64,000 nucleotides of DNA from Cepaea nemoralis (lineage: Eukaryota; Mollusca; Gastropoda; Stylommatophora; Helicidae): the NCBI GenBank assembly GCA_014155875.1, contig JACEFZ010004239.1:492501-556500 (forward strand). The letters run 5' to 3'. Shown here in pieces: positions 11,431 to 22,520 of this stretch (position 1 is the stretch's first letter; the number at the start of each line of letters is the position of its first letter). Position numbers and translations under genes: made by a program. The notes below the pieces were generated by a model. It did not search any database and was not told the origin of the DNA. It saw only the letters and a program-made list of their open reading frames with translations.

Positions 11431-12060
11431 GTGACCCTGCTGTACACATTTGGTGCATCCACACTGGTGCTATGTGTGACCCTGTTGTACACATTTGGTA
11501 CATCTATATGGATGCTATGTGTGACCCTGTTGTACACATTAGGTGCATCCATACTGAAGCTATGTGTGACCCTGTTGTACACATTTGGTACATCTATATG
11601 GGTGCTATGTGTGACCCTGTTGTACTCATTAGGTGCATCCATACTGAAGCTATGTGTGACCCTGTTGTACACATTAGGTGCATCCATACTGGAACTATGT
11701 GTGACCCTGTTGTACACATTAGGTGCATCCATACTGGAGCTATGTGTGACCCTGTTGTACACATTAGGTGCATCCACACTGGTGCTATGTGTGACCCTGT
11801 TGTACACATTTGGTGCATCTACACCAGTGCTATCTGTGACCCTGTTGTACACATTTGGTGCATCTACACCAGTGCTATCTGTGACCCTGTTGTACACATT
11901 TGGTGCATCTACACCAGTGCTATCTGTGACCCTGTTGTACACATTTGGTGCATCTACACCAGTGCTATCTGTGGCCCTGTTGTACACATTTGGTGCATAT
12001 ATACCATTGCTATGCATGATCCTATTGTACACATTACGTGCACCCATATTGGTGATATGT
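11431..12060. repeat. 45-bp minisatellite, about 14 units
   Basis: Fourteen units of 45 bp share the core GTGACCCTGTTGTACACATT. The period is divisible by three and the units lack stops in several frames. Long artificial open frames therefore appear on both strands (282 and 228 codons on +, 213 on -). They consist only of a 15-residue repeat, have no start context or flanking exon, and are not accepted as genes. Confidence 0.93.
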
Positions 12061-12388
12061 GTGACCTGTTTTGTGGATACTTTTCTAGTGCTATGTGTGA
12101 CGCTCGTTATCTTCCCACTTACGCCTCTTGCTCAGCTACCTTACAATTATGCCTCTAGTAAAATTTTACAAGAGTGCCATGTCTTGTCATGTAGTCAAAA
12201 TATTTTATTTGTTCATTTTATTTCTTAAATCAGCTTTGTGTTTATTTTATTTCCAGTTTCTCTAGAAACTACATTTATTTGCTTTCATTCCTATCTTCTA
12301 TATATCCGCATTTCTAGGACCTCTTTTCAATGTCCTCATTGTTGAGGATTGCTGGGTAGATGGTGCTAGCCAGGTAACTGTACAGACC
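12061..12388. other. No gene recognised
   Basis: This is AT-rich spacer between the minisatellite and a SINE-D copy, without recognisable features. Confidence 0.4.
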
Positions 12389-12585
12389 AAAGGGCACTCA
12401 ATGACTGATGTGCTCAACATCACACCAGCTTCTGAAAACATTTCCTGGTATTAATTTTAGGCTGTGTCAGCCTGAGAGCCCAGGTCAATTTTTAACAAAA
12501 TCCCTACTTCGGTATGGATTTGAACATATACTCACCAGACTGGCAGGCGAACATGCTAGCCACTGTGCTATTGTGACTCCCACAC
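12389..12585 (-). mobile_element. SINE-D copy (minus strand)
   Basis: This shares an ordered set of blocks with 18513-18700, 40745-40955 and 50130-50405. Read on the shown strand they are GGCACT...ATG(T)GGTCA, ACATTTCCTGG, TTAGGCTG, GAGCCCAGGT and TATGGATTTGAAC. On the opposite strand the last block gives GTTCAAATCCATA, a B-box-like tRNA promoter element. The copy is diverged. Confidence 0.65.
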
Positions 12586-12594
12586 AATGCAGTA

Positions 12595-12668
12595 GATTTG
12601 TATAAATACAACACTCAACTAGCAGATACACCTATCTCACCTTGCAGATTGCCATCCTTTTATCAAAG
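12595..12668. repeat. 74-bp direct repeat, left of a LINE-A insertion
   Basis: This 74-bp segment recurs at 13510-13583 with about six mismatches. The LINE-A copy lies exactly between the two, which is the arrangement expected of an unusually long target-site duplication. Confidence 0.85.
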
Positions 12669-13509
12669 AATTCCATCATGTGCCATGCCGATAAGTGTGG
12701 GCGGTCATGTTTTGCCATCTCACTCGATCACCAGAGTCGTGGATCAGCTCCGTGTTTCTGTCCCAGACCGTGCTACGCGGCCAAGCCATCCACGTATTTA
12801 CTTCTCTGTCTTTCCCTTGGTCTCTTCTCTTCGATCTTGCCAGTTGTCACCAAGTTCTCCAATTTATTTCTTCTCATAACATGCCCAAAAATTTTGACTG
12901 TCTACGTCTAATGTCTCTAATCAGTTTATGATCTTCAATTGTTTCTTGAAGGACTTGGTCATTGGTTTTTCTGTCTGTCCATGGTATTCTTTGCATTTTC
13001 CTCAGAAACCACATTTCACAGACATCAGATGTTTTTCAGCTTGACTGCTCATTGTTCACGTTTACATCCATATAAAAATTATATGTAGCTCTTCAACACT
13101 CTTTTTCTCACTTCAATTGATATCTTTTTATTGGTAAGTATGTTTTTCATCTTGCAAAAGGCTACCTTCGCAATGGCAAATCTTGTTCTAATCTCTTCAA
13201 GGCATCTCCCATCAGATGTTATGACTGTTCCAAGATAACTGTACCGATTCACTTGCTTAAGAATATGCCCATTTACTCGTATATCACATTGTGGTATTTC
13301 ATTCTTCCCAGTGACGACCATGAATCTGTGTTTTCTTACTATTCAATTCTATCCCTAGTTGTTCACTGTGTGCAACAACTGCATCTACTAAATGCTGTAG
13401 GGCCCGTAGGTCAAGACTGTTTCATCTGCATATCTAACATTATTGATGTATCGTTCCCCCAATGTTGATTCCTTCTATATCTTCTATATTTCTAAAATAT
13501 CAAAGAACA
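12669..13509 (-). pseudogene. LINE-A reverse transcriptase 3' part, decayed
   Basis: On the minus strand the codons between 13321 and 13079 encode QCDIRVNGHILKQV, YLGTVITSDGRCLEEI and KMKNILTNKKISIEVRKRVL. These are nearly the same as the intact copy at 39791-40708. Upstream, RT pieces around IGG and DAVV are recognisable but frameshifted. Downstream, the C-terminal region up to GTGCCATGCCGATAAG is present with stops. The copy is 5'-truncated and non-functional. Confidence 0.85.
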
Positions 13510-13583
13510 GATTTGAGTAAATACAATACTCAACTAGCAGATACACCTATCTTACCTTGCAGACTGCCATCCTTTTGTCAAAG
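13510..13583. repeat. 74-bp direct repeat, right of a LINE-A insertion
   Basis: This is the second copy of the segment at 12595-12668. The two differ at roughly six positions. Confidence 0.85.
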
Positions 13584-14218
13584 GACTGTGATGATTCAGT
13601 TCACTAGCCCTGTACACATCATCTTGGCCAGAAGCATGAATGACTTTAAAGTTGAGCTTCTGGGGCATTGCCTAAGCTGAGCAACTGGCGACAGAGCTAA
13701 CTGAAACACAACACAAACTAATGCTTTCATCTCATAACACTCATATTGTTGTGAATCATCTTCTATTTGTGAACCCTAATGTTTGAATTTGTTGACTTAT
13801 TTCAGTTTGCCTTTTGTTTTATATTCCTCCAAAACAAAATAATGGAGAATGTTAAAAAATTCAATATGGTTATAACAATTGTAAAGATACAGATAGCTCC
13901 ATAACAGATACTACAGTTGGGGTGTGAAGGGATGGGGCTTCATATATTCTAGGCTATGACACATGAGGAAATATATCAGTTCTCTTCCACTTGACTTTTG
14001 TTCCCAGACAATTTCAAGAACACTCTGACAATTTGTTGGTATCTATTTTTATGAGCCTGGGTCAACCTCAGAGATGTGCTCGTTGGGACAATGATCCTGC
14101 CTCTGCTGGGTACTGGACCTGGGCTAGTATCTTGGCATGCCACCACGGCCTCCAAACATTGTACACAAATAATTTAAAGAAAACTCAATTATAAGCACAA
14201 AAGGGACATTATTGTTTG
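13584..14218. other. No gene recognised
   Basis: No coding signal or named repeat was found in this AT-rich spacer. Confidence 0.4.
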
Positions 14219-14459
14219 GCGCTCGCTCGCTTTGAACTCAAGTGTAGTCCATATACACTACTTCTAGTAGTGCTAGAGTGAATTGTGCGTGTGGATTAGC
14301 TTTTCCTATTAACAGTGTCCCTCACCATCAGGTGAACCCACTCCGACTTCAGAGGTACTTGTTTACGTCCCCAAGTCAAGGACGGTTGGTCAACATTTTA
14401 GGCCAACTGTCCGGTGTAAGGGTTGACCTCTTACCTCGGCATCAGCAACCCGATTTTTA
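14219..14459 (-). mobile_element. SINE-C copy (minus strand)
   Basis: This is the reverse-complement relative of 22155-22404. Shared blocks are GCGCTCGCTCGC at the left end, ACTCAAGTGTAGTCC, ACTACTTCTAGTAG, AACAGTGTCCCT, CCACTCCGACTTCAGAGG, CCCCAAGTCAAGGACG and the tRNA-like end with CAACTGTCCGGTGTAAGGG. The copy is near full length. Confidence 0.8.
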
Positions 14460-14734
14460 AGAACATGTATTCTTATCCATTTGGCCATGCTGACCTACTA
14501 AAAGGGAAATAATGACACAGATGACACACTAGACAAAAGAAACATTTGAAATTTCTAGGTACACCAAAGATTGTCCTGGCACATCACATGATGCCAATTT
14601 CTTGCTGGTAGGAATTTTAGAAATTTGACTAGATATGTCAAACAAGATGTTGAGTATCTGTTATTTCTTTCACCAACCATATATTTGTCCACTGATCCTG
14701 CCTACTGCTTTACTATGTGTCCTATTATATCACG

Positions 14735-15495
14735 TTTCATCATCATCTAGTGCCTTGCCAGCTGGCGTGGGCGATCATGCTTCTCCACAAACTGCAATCT
14801 CCGACGACATGGATTATTCATGTGTTGACTCCCTTCCATGCTTTGGCACATGACTGTCAAGAATCTTCTCACACTGTCTTCCTCCATCTCTCTTTCCACA
14901 AATCTTTCCGGTTGTCATGACATGTTCCAGTTTTTGTCTTCTCATAATGACGCCAAAACATTATGACTATTCTTTCTGATGTTTGTGATTAATTGTTTTT
15001 GCAACTTAGCTTCCCTCAACATGTCCAGATTGCTCATTTTGGCTGTCCAATTCCTTTTCAGCATTCTTCTATAAAACCACATCTCCAAGTCTTCCAGGGA
15101 TTTTTTCGCCTGTTTACTAATTGTCCAGGATTCGCAGCCCATGTTAAAATTGGTTCTATGTAACATGTAAAAACTCTTTTTCTGACTTTCAAAGACAAGG
15201 ACGTATTGTACAAAATGTTCTTCATTTGATAGAATGCAGTTTTTGCTGGTCCTGTTCTGGTCTTTATCTCAGTGATGCATCTTCCATCTGATGTTATCCA
15301 TATACTTAGATATCTGAATTTCTGCATTGCCCCAATATTTACTTTAATTGCACATTCAGGCACAATCTGTTTCTTGGATATCACCATGACTTCTGTCTTT
15401 CTTCACCATGACTTCTGTCTTTCTATTATTCAAGCTAAGGCCCATTTTATCACTTTCTACAACCACTGTATCTATAATTTCCTGTAGTTCCTTCT
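14735..15495 (-). pseudogene. LINE-A copy, decayed, minus strand
   Basis: Minus-strand coding pieces include MVISKKQIVPECAIKV, YLSIWITSDGRCITEIKTR, MKNILYNTSLSLKVRKRVF and CESWTISKQAKKSLEDLEMW. The order and spacing are those of the RT C-terminal half of LINE-A, with frameshifts. The 3' end, at the left, ends in a short CATCATCATC (GAT on the coding strand) tail at about 14737. Confidence 0.8.
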
Positions 15496-15531
15496 AAGTT
15501 GTTGCTATCATGTTTACTTGAAAGTCATGGA

Positions 15532-16073
15532 TGGTTAGTTAGTTAGTTAGTTAGTTAGTCGACAGATCATCCTCATTGCACATCAAACCATTCAGTCCAT
15601 AAGTGCTCGAATCCCCTCCTCAGTAAATCCCGCAGCATGTAGCGGCTAACGACACCAGTTCTGTGTTGGTTTATCAATCTTCTTTGGCTTCCTGCGTAGT
15701 GTTCTTGTTTGGCCACACCTCTTTTAATTTGCTGTTCTCGCAGTCTGACCATGGTTGTAGATTCACAGTCATCGCTTGGTTCTCACAAAAGTCTTACTTC
15801 TCGTAGAGCATTCAGAATGTCAGCCTGGTCCATGGCACGTCCTCCCTCCACAGTAGCCTTAATTGCGAGCTTGTCAGCCCGCTTATTTCCTTGTACTCCC
15901 GCATGCCCTGGCACGAAGATGAAACTAATCTCTGCCAGCCGAGACCACTCCAGAGACAGCAGCCACTCTCTTTGGATCCACCCCATCTCTATCCTCTTGA
16001 GCATGCTCATTGAGTCACTAAGGTGCACATACCTGTTGAAGAATGTCTTCGGCTTGACCCATCCAAGTTAGTC
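15532..16073 (-). pseudogene. LINE-T copy, RNase H domain, minus strand
   Basis: On the minus strand SDSMSMLKRIEMGWIQREW, ISFIFVPGHAGVQGNKRAD and EGGRAMDQADILNALREV form the last part of an RNase H domain. GHAGVQGN..AD contains the final catalytic aspartate. The 3' end is a (TTAG)n run at 15536-15560, read as (CTAA)n on the coding strand. The 5' end is a 34-bp segment from elsewhere in the same element, fused out of register (see 16031-16107). Confidence 0.85.
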
Positions 16074-16107
16074 ATGGATGGGTCAAGCCGAAGACATTCT
16101 TCAACAG
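16031..16107. repeat. 34-bp perfect inverted repeat joining two LINE-T copies
   Basis: Positions 16031-16064 and 16074-16107 are exact reverse complements, separated by the 9 bases AGTTAGTCA. The arms are LINE-T coding sequence. The arrangement makes the two LINE-T copies head to head. Confidence 0.9.
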
Positions 16108-16935
16108 GCGTGTTCTCTTGTGGACTTAGAACCTGGCGATGAGTGGGTACAAGTGCCAACAGAGTTCTGTACATCCTTTTCAGTTTGCATCCAACTAGAC
16201 AGAAAATGCAGACAAGAAAATTTGGCTGCTGTGGAGGTGGAAGTACAGGCTTTGATCTTCAAGAATTCTTTAGAGGGTGAAGCTGTCATTTACAAAGATG
16301 GATCAGTCAATCGACAAGTGAGAAGTTCATAGGCCTCTACGACTCAGGTCATAGGGAGAGTTGTGAGGGAAGATTCTGGTGCTTTTGCTTTGACCACAAG
16401 TAGCCTGACTATGGAAGTCATGGCAGTAAGTAAAGCAATAACATGGCTCAAGACACAGACATTCATTTGGGCGTATTTCCTTAGTGACTCAACGAATATG
16501 CTTAGTAAGATAGAGATGGGGTGGGTCCGGAGAGAGTGGGTGCTGTCTCTGAAGCGGTTTTGGCTGGCAAAGATTAGTTTCATTTTCGTGCCAGGGCATG
16601 CAGGTGTACAAGGAAATGAGCAGGCTGACAGGCTTGCAGGTAAGGCTATTGTGGAAGGCGGTCGAGCCATGGACAAGGGTGATATTCTGAATGCGCTACA
16701 AGAAGCAAGTCATTTGCGAGAACCAAGTGATGACTGCGAAACTACAACCATGGTCAGGCTGCAAGAACAGCAAGTTAAAAGAGGGGTGGCAAAGCAGGAA
16801 GTCAAAGAAGATTAATAAACCAACACAGAACTGGTGTCATTAGCCGCTACATGCTGCAGGATTTACTGATCCGAGCACTTTTGGACTGAATGGTTCAATG
16901 TGCAATGAGGATGATCTGTCAACTAACTAACTTAC
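16074..16935 (+). pseudogene. LINE-T copy, RNase H domain, plus strand
   Basis: Coding pieces are YKDGSVN (the first RNase H aspartate region, mutated from TDGS), SSLTMEVMAV (E motif), FLSDSTNMLSKIEMGWVRREW (second D) and FVPGHAGVQGNEQADRLAG (last D). The frame is broken by TAG at about 16330. The copy ends with AACTAACTAACTTA at about 16921-16935. The protein ends soon after KRGVAKQE, as in the related fragment at 46612-47094. Confidence 0.85.
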
Positions 16936-17070
16936 TTGTTTTAATAATTGCTTATGTCCACCTCAAATTTCCTTTGTGTTCTGGCCTGTATTACAACATG
17001 TTAAACATTTAAACCAACAACTATGGAACAGGACAGAAGTCTCAAGCTTTCATTTGATTTGTGTTGTCTT

Positions 17071-17213
17071 GTGCACCCGTAAGGAAACAAGCATGCAAAT
17101 CTATCTATTTATCCAACCTAGTGCACCCATAAGTAAGCAAGCATGCAAACCTATCTATTTATCATATCTATTGTACCCATAAGTAAACAGGCATGTAATT
17201 GTATCTATTTATC
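17071..17213. repeat. About 57-bp tandem repeat, 2.5 units
   Basis: GTGCACCCGTAAGGAAACAA, GTGCACCCATAAGTAAGCAA and TTGTACCCATAAGTAAACAG mark three successive diverged units, each followed by CTATCTATTTATC. Confidence 0.75.
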
Positions 17214-17559
17214 CTATAACTGTTTTCTGACATTTTCTGTGTAGTGATTTGGATTATCTACAAAAATATAGTAGTGAGATAGCACTGCAGTAAACAAAAC
17301 AAAAAAATTAGAAAAGGCCTTGGTAAATTGAACATTTTTTTTCAGAATTCTAAAATATGTGTCCAGTTTGGAAAGATCTTAATCTAATGAGTCACATAGA
17401 AAATCAAGTCACAAATGTTACAGGCAAACAGTGACCTCAATTAGTGAGGCTCTGTACCTCAGTTAGTTGTGCTCCATACAGGCTTCATTAATTTTAAAGT
17501 AAACAAAAATCGATAATTGCTCCTTTTAATGGCATTATGTTATAATAATTTAATTCATC
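17214..17559. other. No gene recognised
   Basis: This is AT-rich spacer before a SINE-A insertion. It contains a small GTACCTCAGTTAGT-like duplication and no coding signal. Confidence 0.4.
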
Positions 17560-17829
17560 AATTACTTCTATGCCGGTCTCCCTGGTCGAGGGGTTAGCAG
17601 CTTTCTCTGTACCCCCGAATACTCTCGTGGTTGACGTGAGCGCACGAGAATTAGAAGTGGTTTGAGTCGCGCCAGTGACTTATGAGAGTATGGAGCCGGT
17701 CGCTCAGAAAGTCGTGGCTTGCTGATGAGCGTAATCTAGCCTAGGAATCAACATACAGCTGAAAGATGCTGATGTTGACCGCAATATCCTGAAACAGGAT
17801 GGAAACACGAAAAAAAAAATTACTTCTAT
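17560..17829 (+). mobile_element. SINE-A copy with 12-bp target-site duplications
   Basis: The SINE body is 17572-17817 and is flanked by AATTACTTCTAT at 17560-17571 and 17818-17829. The 5' head has an A-box-like TGGTCGAGGGG and a B-box-like GGTTTGAGTCG, as expected of RNA polymerase III-transcribed tRNA-derived SINEs. The body then shows AGCCGGTCGCTCAGAAAG and ATCAACATACAGCTGAAAG, and ends in a short poly(A). Exact duplications mark this as a retroposition event. Confidence 0.9.
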
Positions 17830-18193
17830 ATTTAAATATGTTTTTTGCAAACAGGTACACATTTCACAGAAAACAAGTTATCAGTGATTTTTTAAATACC
17901 ATTTGGAGTCAACACAGCAGTGAATTGTGCATATTGCAACCTGCCGTTCCTGTTGAGCACGTGATACTGTGGTTGTGTCTTATCATACACATTTGCAAGC
18001 CAGCAATCACATATTTTGTTCTATATGTTATTTATGAGTCACAGTCACGCAATTAACTGTACATTAAGCAACTCCCTTTACGTTCGCTGGTTGTCCCATA
18101 CTTTTCTGAATTCTTCAAGTCCCAGTTCAGTAACTGTCTAGGACAAAAGGAGTTAAATTAATTGCTAGTACAATAAAAAAAAAACACGTTAGT

Positions 18194-18430
18194 TGCATAT
18201 CCTTTACCAGACATTGCAGTCAACATCAGCAATTGTTGCTGTTGTGATCTCTTAGCAAGTTTACGTTCAGTAGTTTGCCATTGCTTTCTGAACGACCAGC
18301 CCCATACCATTTCGTAAAAAAAACCAACGCAACGTGGTCTGCTGCCAAATTATGTACAGCTGTGTTTTGAACACGGGTATGTGGGATCACGAACTGCGTC
18401 TGTAACCCCTTAGCTATTGCTAGTATACTA
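18194..18430 (-). mobile_element. SINE-A copy (minus strand)
   Basis: GCATATCCTTTACCAGACAT, AGCAAGTTTACGTTCAGTAG, TTTGCCATTGCTTTCTGAAC and CTGTAACCCCTTAGCTATTG match the reverse complement of the SINE-A body in order. It is closest to the plus-strand copy at 19602-19830, sharing its variant head. Confidence 0.75.
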
Positions 18431-18512
18431 CAAGTATAATGTGTAAAGTAAGTACAGGACCTTTTCATGTCTTGAAGCATGAAGGGTATATTGTGCAAGC
18501 CCAGATATTTAG

Positions 18513-18715
18513 TCCAATCGGCACTTGATGGGTCATGTGGTCAACATCACATGTACTTCCCAGAACATCTCCTGGTACCCATTATTGGTTGGTTCAACTT
18601 GGGAGCCCAGACCATTTTAAAACATCCGCCTTGTTGTGGATTTGAATACATTCAAGAATACATATCAGGCAGGTATACTAGACACATCGCAACCTCATCT
18701 CTCACGTTGCCATGT
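18513..18715 (-). mobile_element. SINE-D copy (minus strand)
   Basis: The blocks CAATCGGCACTTGATGGGTC, ATGTGGTCA, ACATCTCCTGGTACCC, GGGAGCCCAG and GTGGATTTGAATAC occur in SINE-D order. On the coding strand the last gives a B-box-like GTATTCAAATCC. Confidence 0.65.
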
Positions 18716-19291
18716 TAGGGTGGGTTCATTTAAGGGCCGTGTGAAACGGAAACAGGTCTTAATTCACCCAAAGATAATAAATAATATTATTATTATTATT
18801 ATATTAATAAGATAAAACTTAATTCACCCAATAACCAAACTCAATAATAATTTATTAATAATAATCAATAACTCCGAGTGCCTTATCATCCACTCATCAT
18901 TCAATTAATCAATTCATTAATTGAAATCAATTCTTCCGCATATATACATACTGACTCAAATGATTAATTTATATTAATTATTTATTTAATATTATTGCAA
19001 CATTTAAAGGCCGTTTGTCCCGCCTAGTACCTTTCAGAAAGGTGTGGCAACTGATAGTGGTAAAAGGTATAATGTTTACACCTGTCTGTCCCTGGGGAAG
19101 CTAGACGTCAGTGGATGGCCGTCTCCGCGCCTGCTGAACTAACAAAACAACGCTTGACAACCACACATCCAACATTTGTATACATTGGATAAAATGGCAG
19201 TATATGGTCTCGCATCGCGAGACATTGCGTGATCTGTGAGTGAACTGAGCGGCAACGACGAGTCCGTCTAGTCTGGCATTTGAAAAATGTT
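18716..19291. other. AT-rich stretch with (ATT)n runs
   Basis: Short ATTATT and AATTAATTA runs occur at 18780-18990. No gene was recognised. Parts near 19100-19290 resemble neighbouring SINE debris but could not be assigned. Confidence 0.4.
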
Positions 19292-19450
19292 TGTTGCATG
19301 TCCGTTACAGGGCGTCGCAATAAATCCCAGCATTTACTGACTGTGATGTACTGGACAATTTTTACGTTTAGTAGTTTGCCACACATTTCTGAACGATGGA
19401 CACTCATACTATCTAAATCAACGCAAGGCGGCCTGCTTCCATATCGATTT
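19292..19450 (-). mobile_element. SINE-A fragment (minus strand)
   Basis: GCATGTCCGTTACAGGGCGT and TTTTACGTTTAGTAGTTTGCC match the 3' half of SINE-A in reverse. The head is too diverged to read. Confidence 0.55.
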
Positions 19451-19601
19451 CATTTTGAAACGTCAGTCAGAGCGATGAACAGACATTCAGCCTTGGGTGG
19501 GGTTATAATCACATTGGGCCGTGTGTGTACTGTGTAGGCAGTGGCCAGCTGACGCGATGGAAGCTGACGCGCAGCAATTAATTCATAACTTCTCTCGTCC
19601 T

Positions 19602-19830
19602 GCCGGCTCCTTGGCCAAGGCGTTACGGACGAAGTTCCTGATCCCGCATACCCGCGTTCGAAACACAGCTGCACGCGATGTGGTAGCAGACCGCATTGCA
19701 TTGATTCTTTACGAAATGGGTGCCGGTCGTTCAAGAAGCAATGGTAAACTACTGAGCGTAAACTTGCCAAGAGATCACAACAGCACAAAATGCTAGTGTT
19801 GAATGCAACGTCCTGTAAAGGGTATGCAGC
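19602..19830 (+). mobile_element. SINE-A copy (plus strand)
   Basis: GCCGGCTCCTTGGCCAAGGC forms the head with an A-box-like segment, and GCGTTCGAAACAC is the B-box-like segment. GGTAAACTACTGAGCG, CTTGCCAAGAGATCACAACA and GTCCTGTAAAGGGTATGCAG form the body and end. Confidence 0.75.
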
Positions 19831-19916
19831 TAACTTTAACTCTCGTCCTGGCCATGTGGTTATCTATTTATATCGATAGCTCTGCGTTAAGTGGCCAAAA
19901 AAGAGTGCCTGTGGAT

Positions 19917-20168
19917 TTTTTTTTTTTTTTTAAATTCGCATATCCTTTACAGGACATCGCTGTCAACAGCAGTATCTTTCAGCTGTCTGTTGATTTCTTG
20001 GCAAGATTACGCTCAGTAGTTTGCCATTGCTTTCTGAGCGGCCGGCTCAGTATCCCGCAAGTCACCAGCGGGGGTCGAACCGCTTCCAGCTCTCATCCCG
20101 CTACGAGACTCTGCGTGATAAACGGATTACGGAGAAAGTGTTGTAACCCCTCGGCCAGAGAGACCGGC
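19917..20168 (-). mobile_element. SINE-A copy (minus strand), near full length
   Basis: A T run at 19917-19931 is the reverse of a poly(A) tail. GCATATCCTTTACAGGACAT, TTGGCAAGATTACGCTCAGT, GGGGGTCGAACCGC (reverse B box, GCGGTTCGACCCCC) and CCCCTCGGCCAGAGAGACCG (reverse head with A box) follow. This is one of the best-preserved copies in the window. Confidence 0.88.
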
Positions 20169-20169
20169 T

Positions 20170-20900
20170 GGGGATTCATAGCAAACGAAAATAGCCGATG
20201 TCTAGTAAAGGAGAGCTTGGCATATGACACCACAACCTCAAGTCTAAGAATTGGGGTGAAGGCGGTTACTGCAGCTTTCCGCTGGTTGGAGAACAAACTA
20301 TATACACATGTTGTGATTGTGACTGATTCACAACGCATACTGGCAAAGGTGAAATCTAGCATGCATTCGTGCAGAATGACATTACATCGATTCAAAGGTC
20401 GCGTGTTGTGAGCATTCGCTGGATCTTTTCCCCAGGGACACTCTGGTATGATTGGAAATGAACAGACAGATAGATTGGCTGGTGCCGCATCATTAAGGGG
20501 CGATGTGATGCTTGATAAGGCAGATGTAGTGAAGGCCCTCTGGGAGAATGTGATTAATGCAGAACAGACTATCATGGTGTAGAGAAAATGCAGCAGCAAA
20601 TGGTGGTCAGGGGATCTGGTCGACAGTCGTGACTCAGAGGTAAAGCAAGGCGGACATATAATCAGATTGCAACGGACACCATTAGTATTGGAACTCTACG
20701 CTGGCTGTTGAAGATGAAGACTGAGCGCTTACGGGAATGCCCTGAGTGCAGTGATGTCAGTTCTTGACTCATCTCAACTCAAACCCTTGACTATGATCTA
20801 TATATGTAGGGCAATTGTGAGACTAGTTCATTGCCCCTAAGCCTCCTCACCGGCTCACGCCGGAATACAAGTCGAAATATCATTGAGATGTTGGACGGGA
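20170..20900 (+). pseudogene. RNase H remnant of a LINE-T-like element
   Basis: DTTTSSLRIGVKAVTAAFRW, YTHVVIVTDSQRILAKVKSS (second catalytic D) and QGHSGMIGNEQTDRLAGAAS (last catalytic D) are the RNase H hallmarks, in order. A stop and a frameshift lie near 20410. Downstream LRECPECSDV recalls the CP.C end of such proteins. The sequence is more diverged from LINE-T than the other copies, so it may be a sister family. Confidence 0.75.
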
Positions 20901-21054
20901 GGAAACACGTGTATAAATGCTGGCCCCTGTATCTCGTATGTTTTTAATCCGTTGAGTTTGTTGGTCATATGTTGTGTTTTTATTCAGACACGCGTAAAAG
21001 CTCACAGCAGCAAACCATGTATCCACACCCTAGTCCGCCGAGAGAAAACATGAT
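20901..21054. other. Spacer, nothing recognised
   Basis: This is short unassigned sequence between the RNase H remnant and a SINE-A copy. Confidence 0.4.
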
Positions 21055-21217
21055 GCATATCCTTTTGAAGACGTTGCCATCAACGGCTAGTTGATTTCCT
21101 GGGTAGTTTTTATGTTTGCGCTCGCTGGATTTGAACTCAAGCGTAGTCCATACACACTACCTCTAATAGTGCTGATTATTTGCAGTAGTTTGACTACTGC
21201 TTACTGAACGAGACGTC
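21055..21217 (-). mobile_element. SINE-A fragment interrupted by a SINE-C piece
   Basis: GCATATCCTTTTGAAGACGT and TAGTTGATTTCCTGGGTAG on the left, and GCAGTAGTTTGACTACTGCT on the right, are consecutive SINE-A blocks in reverse. They are separated by 21118-21177, which starts GCGCTCGCTGGATTTGAACT and matches one end of SINE-C. A piece of SINE-C is therefore nested inside SINE-A. Confidence 0.6.
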
Positions 21218-21300
21218 AACGTTTAAAAGTTCAACTGACCAGTGCAATAAATGAACTCATTACCCTGCCGTCAGTTTAAGGGCAAGCGCTCTTCAGGCTG

Positions 21301-21301
21301 T

Positions 21302-21361
<60 letters not shown>
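21301..21361. repeat. (ATC)n microsatellite, LINE-A 3' tail
   Basis: About 20 uninterrupted ATC triplets directly abut the 3' end of a minus-strand LINE-A copy. Other LINE-A copies end in shorter GAT runs, so this is an expanded tail. Confidence 0.9.
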
Positions 21362-22154
<793 letters not shown>

Positions 22155-22404
22155 GCGCTCGCTCGCGGTGTGCTGATGCCAAGGTAAGGGATTCAACTCC
22201 CTACACCGGACAGTTGGACTAAAATGTTGATCTATCGTCCTTGACTTGGGGACGTTAATTATAAGGACCTCTGAAGTCGGAGTGGGTTTGTCTGATGACG
22301 AGGGACACTGTTAATATGTAAAGCTAATCCACACGCAAAATTCAGTCCAGCTTCTACTAGAAGTAGTGTTATGGACTACACTTGACTTCAAAGCGAGTGA
22401 GCGC
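22155..22404 (+). mobile_element. SINE-C copy with terminal inverted repeats
   Basis: It starts GCGCTCGCTCGC and ends GCGAGTGAGCGC, which pair with one mismatch. Near the left end GGGATTCAACTCCC is B-box-like. It shares its whole block order with the reverse copy at 14219-14459. A-rich sequence follows the right end. Confidence 0.8.
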
Positions 22405-22506
22405 ACAATTTAAAAAAAAAATATCCAAAGTGCATTGATTATCGTTTCAGTGTATCTTTTAATGCTACGCTATTCGCTCATCACAATTTTCTTTCTGTTT
22501 CACACT

Positions 22507-22520
22507 AGACCACGAGAATC
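22507..22520. repeat. Target-site duplication, left of LINE-I copy 1
   Basis: AGACCACGAGAATC here is repeated exactly at 27833-27846. The pair fixes the ends of LINE-I copy 1 to the base. Confidence 0.93.

Noticed and set aside
11380..12228. Long overlapping open frames (282 and 228 codons on +, 213 on -) that might look like a repeat protein gene
   Set aside because: They consist entirely of a 45-bp minisatellite whose period is divisible by three. Several frames are open at once, and there is no conserved domain or splice context.
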